A stretch of 54,289 nt of DNA from Gnetum montanum (taxonomy: Eukaryota > Streptophyta > Gnetopsida > Gnetales > Gnetaceae), in the NCBI GenBank assembly GCA_015680685.1, contig MNCI01006080.1, positions 189,093 through 243,381 of the forward strand. The letters run 5' to 3'. Positions within the stretch are counted from its first letter, which is position 1, and the number at the start of each line of letters is the position of its first letter. The notes under the pieces were generated by a model. It was not told the DNA's origin. It saw only the letters and a list, made by a program, of their open reading frames with translations, and ran no database searches. Shown here one piece after another: positions 52,212 to 54,289 of this stretch. Position numbers and translations under genes: made by a program.

Positions 52212-53139
52212 TGATGAAGTGTTAATCAATCGATGCGTCCACGTAGCCCCGTATATGCGACAACGTCCACATGGACCCGTCGATGTATCACCTGCGTTGA
52301 CGTGGGCCCGTTGACGTGGCCTTCCTGCATTGATGTGGCCCCGTTTACGTAGCCACCTATCTCAGCCTATAAATAAGAGGGTCTTCCGCCTCATTTAGGC
52401 ATCCTTTTGTCAATTGTAGCTAGACTCTTTCAGTTTGTTTCCATAGGAGTTAGATTATTTTCCCAGTGCATGCCTGCAGTGTGATGCTTGTAATTGTATG
52501 GAACCTTTATTCAAGTGTGACGTACTTGGATGCACACATGACCAGAAATAAAGATCGAGATTACTTCATCATTGCAGCATCACTTAGTTTTAATTGTCTA
52601 GTTTAATTGTTAATTGTTATTGTTATTTATTGCTTTCTTAGTTAATATTTATTACTTTCTTAGTTAATATTTATTTATCATCATTTGCTATTCCTGTTGT
52701 TAAATATGGAATGAGTATGACTTAATCATGAGCATTTAAGTGTGAATACTTGGTAACCTAGTAGCATACCTAGGATCTACGCTTGGTAATCCCAGTAGTA
52801 GTCATGCACGAGTGCCAAAATGTGTACGGATGATTAAGGAACGGATGCTCATTGCACTTAGGTTAGCTTAGACTTCATTTTCTATTACTCATTAGTTTAA
52901 TCAAGATTATTCTCCATCATCTCTAGGAGTAGCACTAACTTAGGATCACATCATATGCCTCATTCTGGACTAAACCATATGTGACAAAGTAAATACTAGT
53001 CCAGGTGGGAAGACAACGAACTGCGATCAACGTGTAACTATCTAGATACCACAACAAGCTTGTCTGCAAAGTTAGACCAGATCATGCATGAATGCTCATA
53101 TTCGTATGGTTGGGCATAGAGATACCTAGCCCCTCATCA
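52212..53139 (+). mobile_element. 5' LTR of element F
   Basis: 928 bp, TGATGAAG to TCATCA. TATA box CCTATAAATAAGAGGG at 52366-52381. The first 150 bp form a degenerate array of about 20-bp words of the type GTYGACGTGGCCCCGT with changing six-base cores (ATCGAT, GTTGAC, GTATAT, GTTTAC). The inferred transcript start is about 30 bp after the TATA box. Confidence 0.92.
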
Positions 53140-53140
53140 T

Positions 53141-53159
53141 TGGTGCCGTTGCCAGGGAT
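53141..53159 (+). promoter_or_regulatory. Primer-binding site of element F
   Basis: TGGTGCCGTTGCCAGGGAT follows the LTR after one base. It is the same PBS as in A and B with one C-to-T change. Confidence 0.9.
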
Positions 53160-53278
53160 GGTGCTAGTTATCTAGATTAGTTACATCATACAAGATCGTT
53201 GTAACAAAGCCTTGACAATATATCTTTCAGAAAAATAATAATAATAATTGTAATTAAATCACACACAAATTTACAACC

Positions 53279-54289
53279 ATGTCTCTCCTACAAGACTATA
53301 ATAATGCCACATCTAGTGAGGCAATTCATTGGAGAACCAATGAATATTATAACAATGAAGATTGGAGTACGCAACCCGAGGTGGGGGTTTCTTATAAACA
53401 TAAATGAAGACAACATCATCCCAACACATGAAAGCATAACTTACCTGATGACAATGAACCCATATTGGCCAGTACAAGCTTAATAGAAATACAAGAGGCT
53501 ATTCGAATAGCCCGTAGGCATCATAAAGAAAGTTGTCTACTCGTGCTTGATTTAAACAACTTTCCCAAGTTTTCTGGAGGCTATGATTCAGATCCATAAC
53601 AACATTTACAAGCCTTCTACGATTCCTGTACATGGAACAATATTGATAATGGGTGGCAAAAGCTTAAGCTCTCTCCTTTGATACTCATTGGCCAAGCAAA
53701 AGTATGGTATAGGTCATTAAAACCAAAATCAATTCGACGTTGGCTGACAATGGTAGAGCTTTTCAACGAAAGATATCAAACCTATGCGAGAGTGTTAGCC
53801 TTGAGAAGACAAATCCAAGAATGGAAACAAGTCCAACATGAACCTTTGGACATGGCCTTAGAAAGATATTATGCATTGTTAAACAACTGCCCAGGCCATG
53901 GGTTCTCCGAGGAAAGGCTAATGTGCCATATCATAGATGGGCTCCGTAATGAAACAANGGACAATCGAAACAAAGGCTAGAAGAGAATAAGGATAAGAAC
54001 TCAATTGCTAATCATACATATCAATGTAACATTTACTTGTACGATCACCCCAAAGGTCAATGTAAAATCTTGTCACATTTATATGAGCATTGGAGAGAAA
54101 TGTTACATCCAAAGTTCGTACAAAAATATTGTGTCCAACCACAGTGGCAAAAACCTCAGTCGTGGGGGAGGCCACCGCCAATTGGACTATACCCTTTGTA
54201 TGTCACAGCACCAAATGCTTATTATGTTCAACACCCTGTTTCTCCAATGGGATCAGCATCCTCTACCTCACATCATCGTTATCATTCTC
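53279..54289 (+). pseudogene. gag of element F (partial, with assembly gap)
   Basis: ATG at 53279 (MSLLQDYNNATSSEAIHWRT). Then IEIQEAIRIARRHHKES, LDLNNFPKFSGGYDSDP, an open stretch (53678 onward) with IGQAKVWYRSLKPKSIRRWL, ALERYYALLNNCPGHGFSEE and LMCHIIDGLRNET. The N at 53958 marks missing sequence: compared with A about 100 codons of linker are absent. After it come NIYLYDHPKGQC (knuckle, second Cys now Tyr), KILSHLYEHWREMLHPKFVQ and a Pro/Ser/Tyr-rich tail (YYVQHPVSPMGSASSTSHHR). A stop at SDP* and frameshifts break it. Confidence 0.85.

Larger units (their letters stand above)
52212..54289 (+). mobile_element. Element F: A-family Athila-like element, 5' part
   Basis: Plus strand: LTR 52212-53139, PBS 53141-53159, a 119-nt leader and gag from 53279 to the window end. 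LTR U5 (AAATAAAGATCGAGATTACT .. CACTTAGTTTT) and gag match element A, so they are one family. It is inserted in the gag tail of element G. The left flank TAAGT (52207-52211) should recur beyond the window. Confidence 0.88.

Overview
The window is repeat DNA from a large, transposon-rich plant nuclear genome. Almost all of it is Ty3/gypsy LTR retrotransposons of the Athila and Tat lineages, nested in one another and decayed by stop codons and frameshifts. I found no convincing intact host gene, no tRNA or rRNA gene and no CRISPR array. A gymnosperm or another large-genome vascular plant would fit the density and nesting, but the species cannot be read from the sequence. Eight single N bases mark unmerged contig joins. 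Most are flanked by direct or inverted copies of the same sequence, so local lengths there are unreliable.

Layout, left to right. (1) 1-2871: the start of a minus-strand Tat-like element (E1), with an LTR at 842-2871, a duplicated primer-binding site and the start of gag. (2) 2872-4922: a plus-strand relic (H) of the extra ORF (aORF) of an Athila-like element, then weakly coding sequence including a possible membrane-protein relic. (3) About 4923-10345: plus-strand Tat-like element D (gag, protease, RNase H, RT), with the RNase H-like domain before the RT. (4) From about 10346: plus-strand Athila-like element C, split inside gag by element A and resuming at 34641 with gag zinc knuckle, protease, RT, RNase H and integrase up to about 38800. 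(5) 10406-34635: minus-strand element A with LTRs, PBS and an AAAGG target-site duplication (TSD). It has gag and the aORF but no visible pol. Element B (17525-30838, TSD GCAAG) sits in its gag, and a solo LTR of the E family (32125-33715) sits in its leader. (6) 42630 to about 52211: minus-strand element G, deleted in pol and carrying a B-type solo LTR at 50203-51128. (7) 52212-54289: plus-strand element F, of the same family as A, inserted in the gag of G and cut by the window edge.

How the parts fit. B is the most complete element: LTR-PBS-gag-PR-RT-RNH-INT-spacer-aORF-PPT-LTR. A and F share its kind of LTR ends and PBS, and A shares its PPT and aORF, yet A lacks the enzymes, so A-type elements look like non-autonomous partners. 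The observation I rate highest is a second promoter-like module between integrase and the aORF in A, B and G (possibly C). It has a TATA box with an array of short palindromic motifs just upstream, and in A and B those motifs clearly resemble the element's own LTR rather than a common consensus (in G the match is weaker). This suggests a subgenomic promoter for the aORF that co-varies with, or is homogenised to, the LTR promoter.
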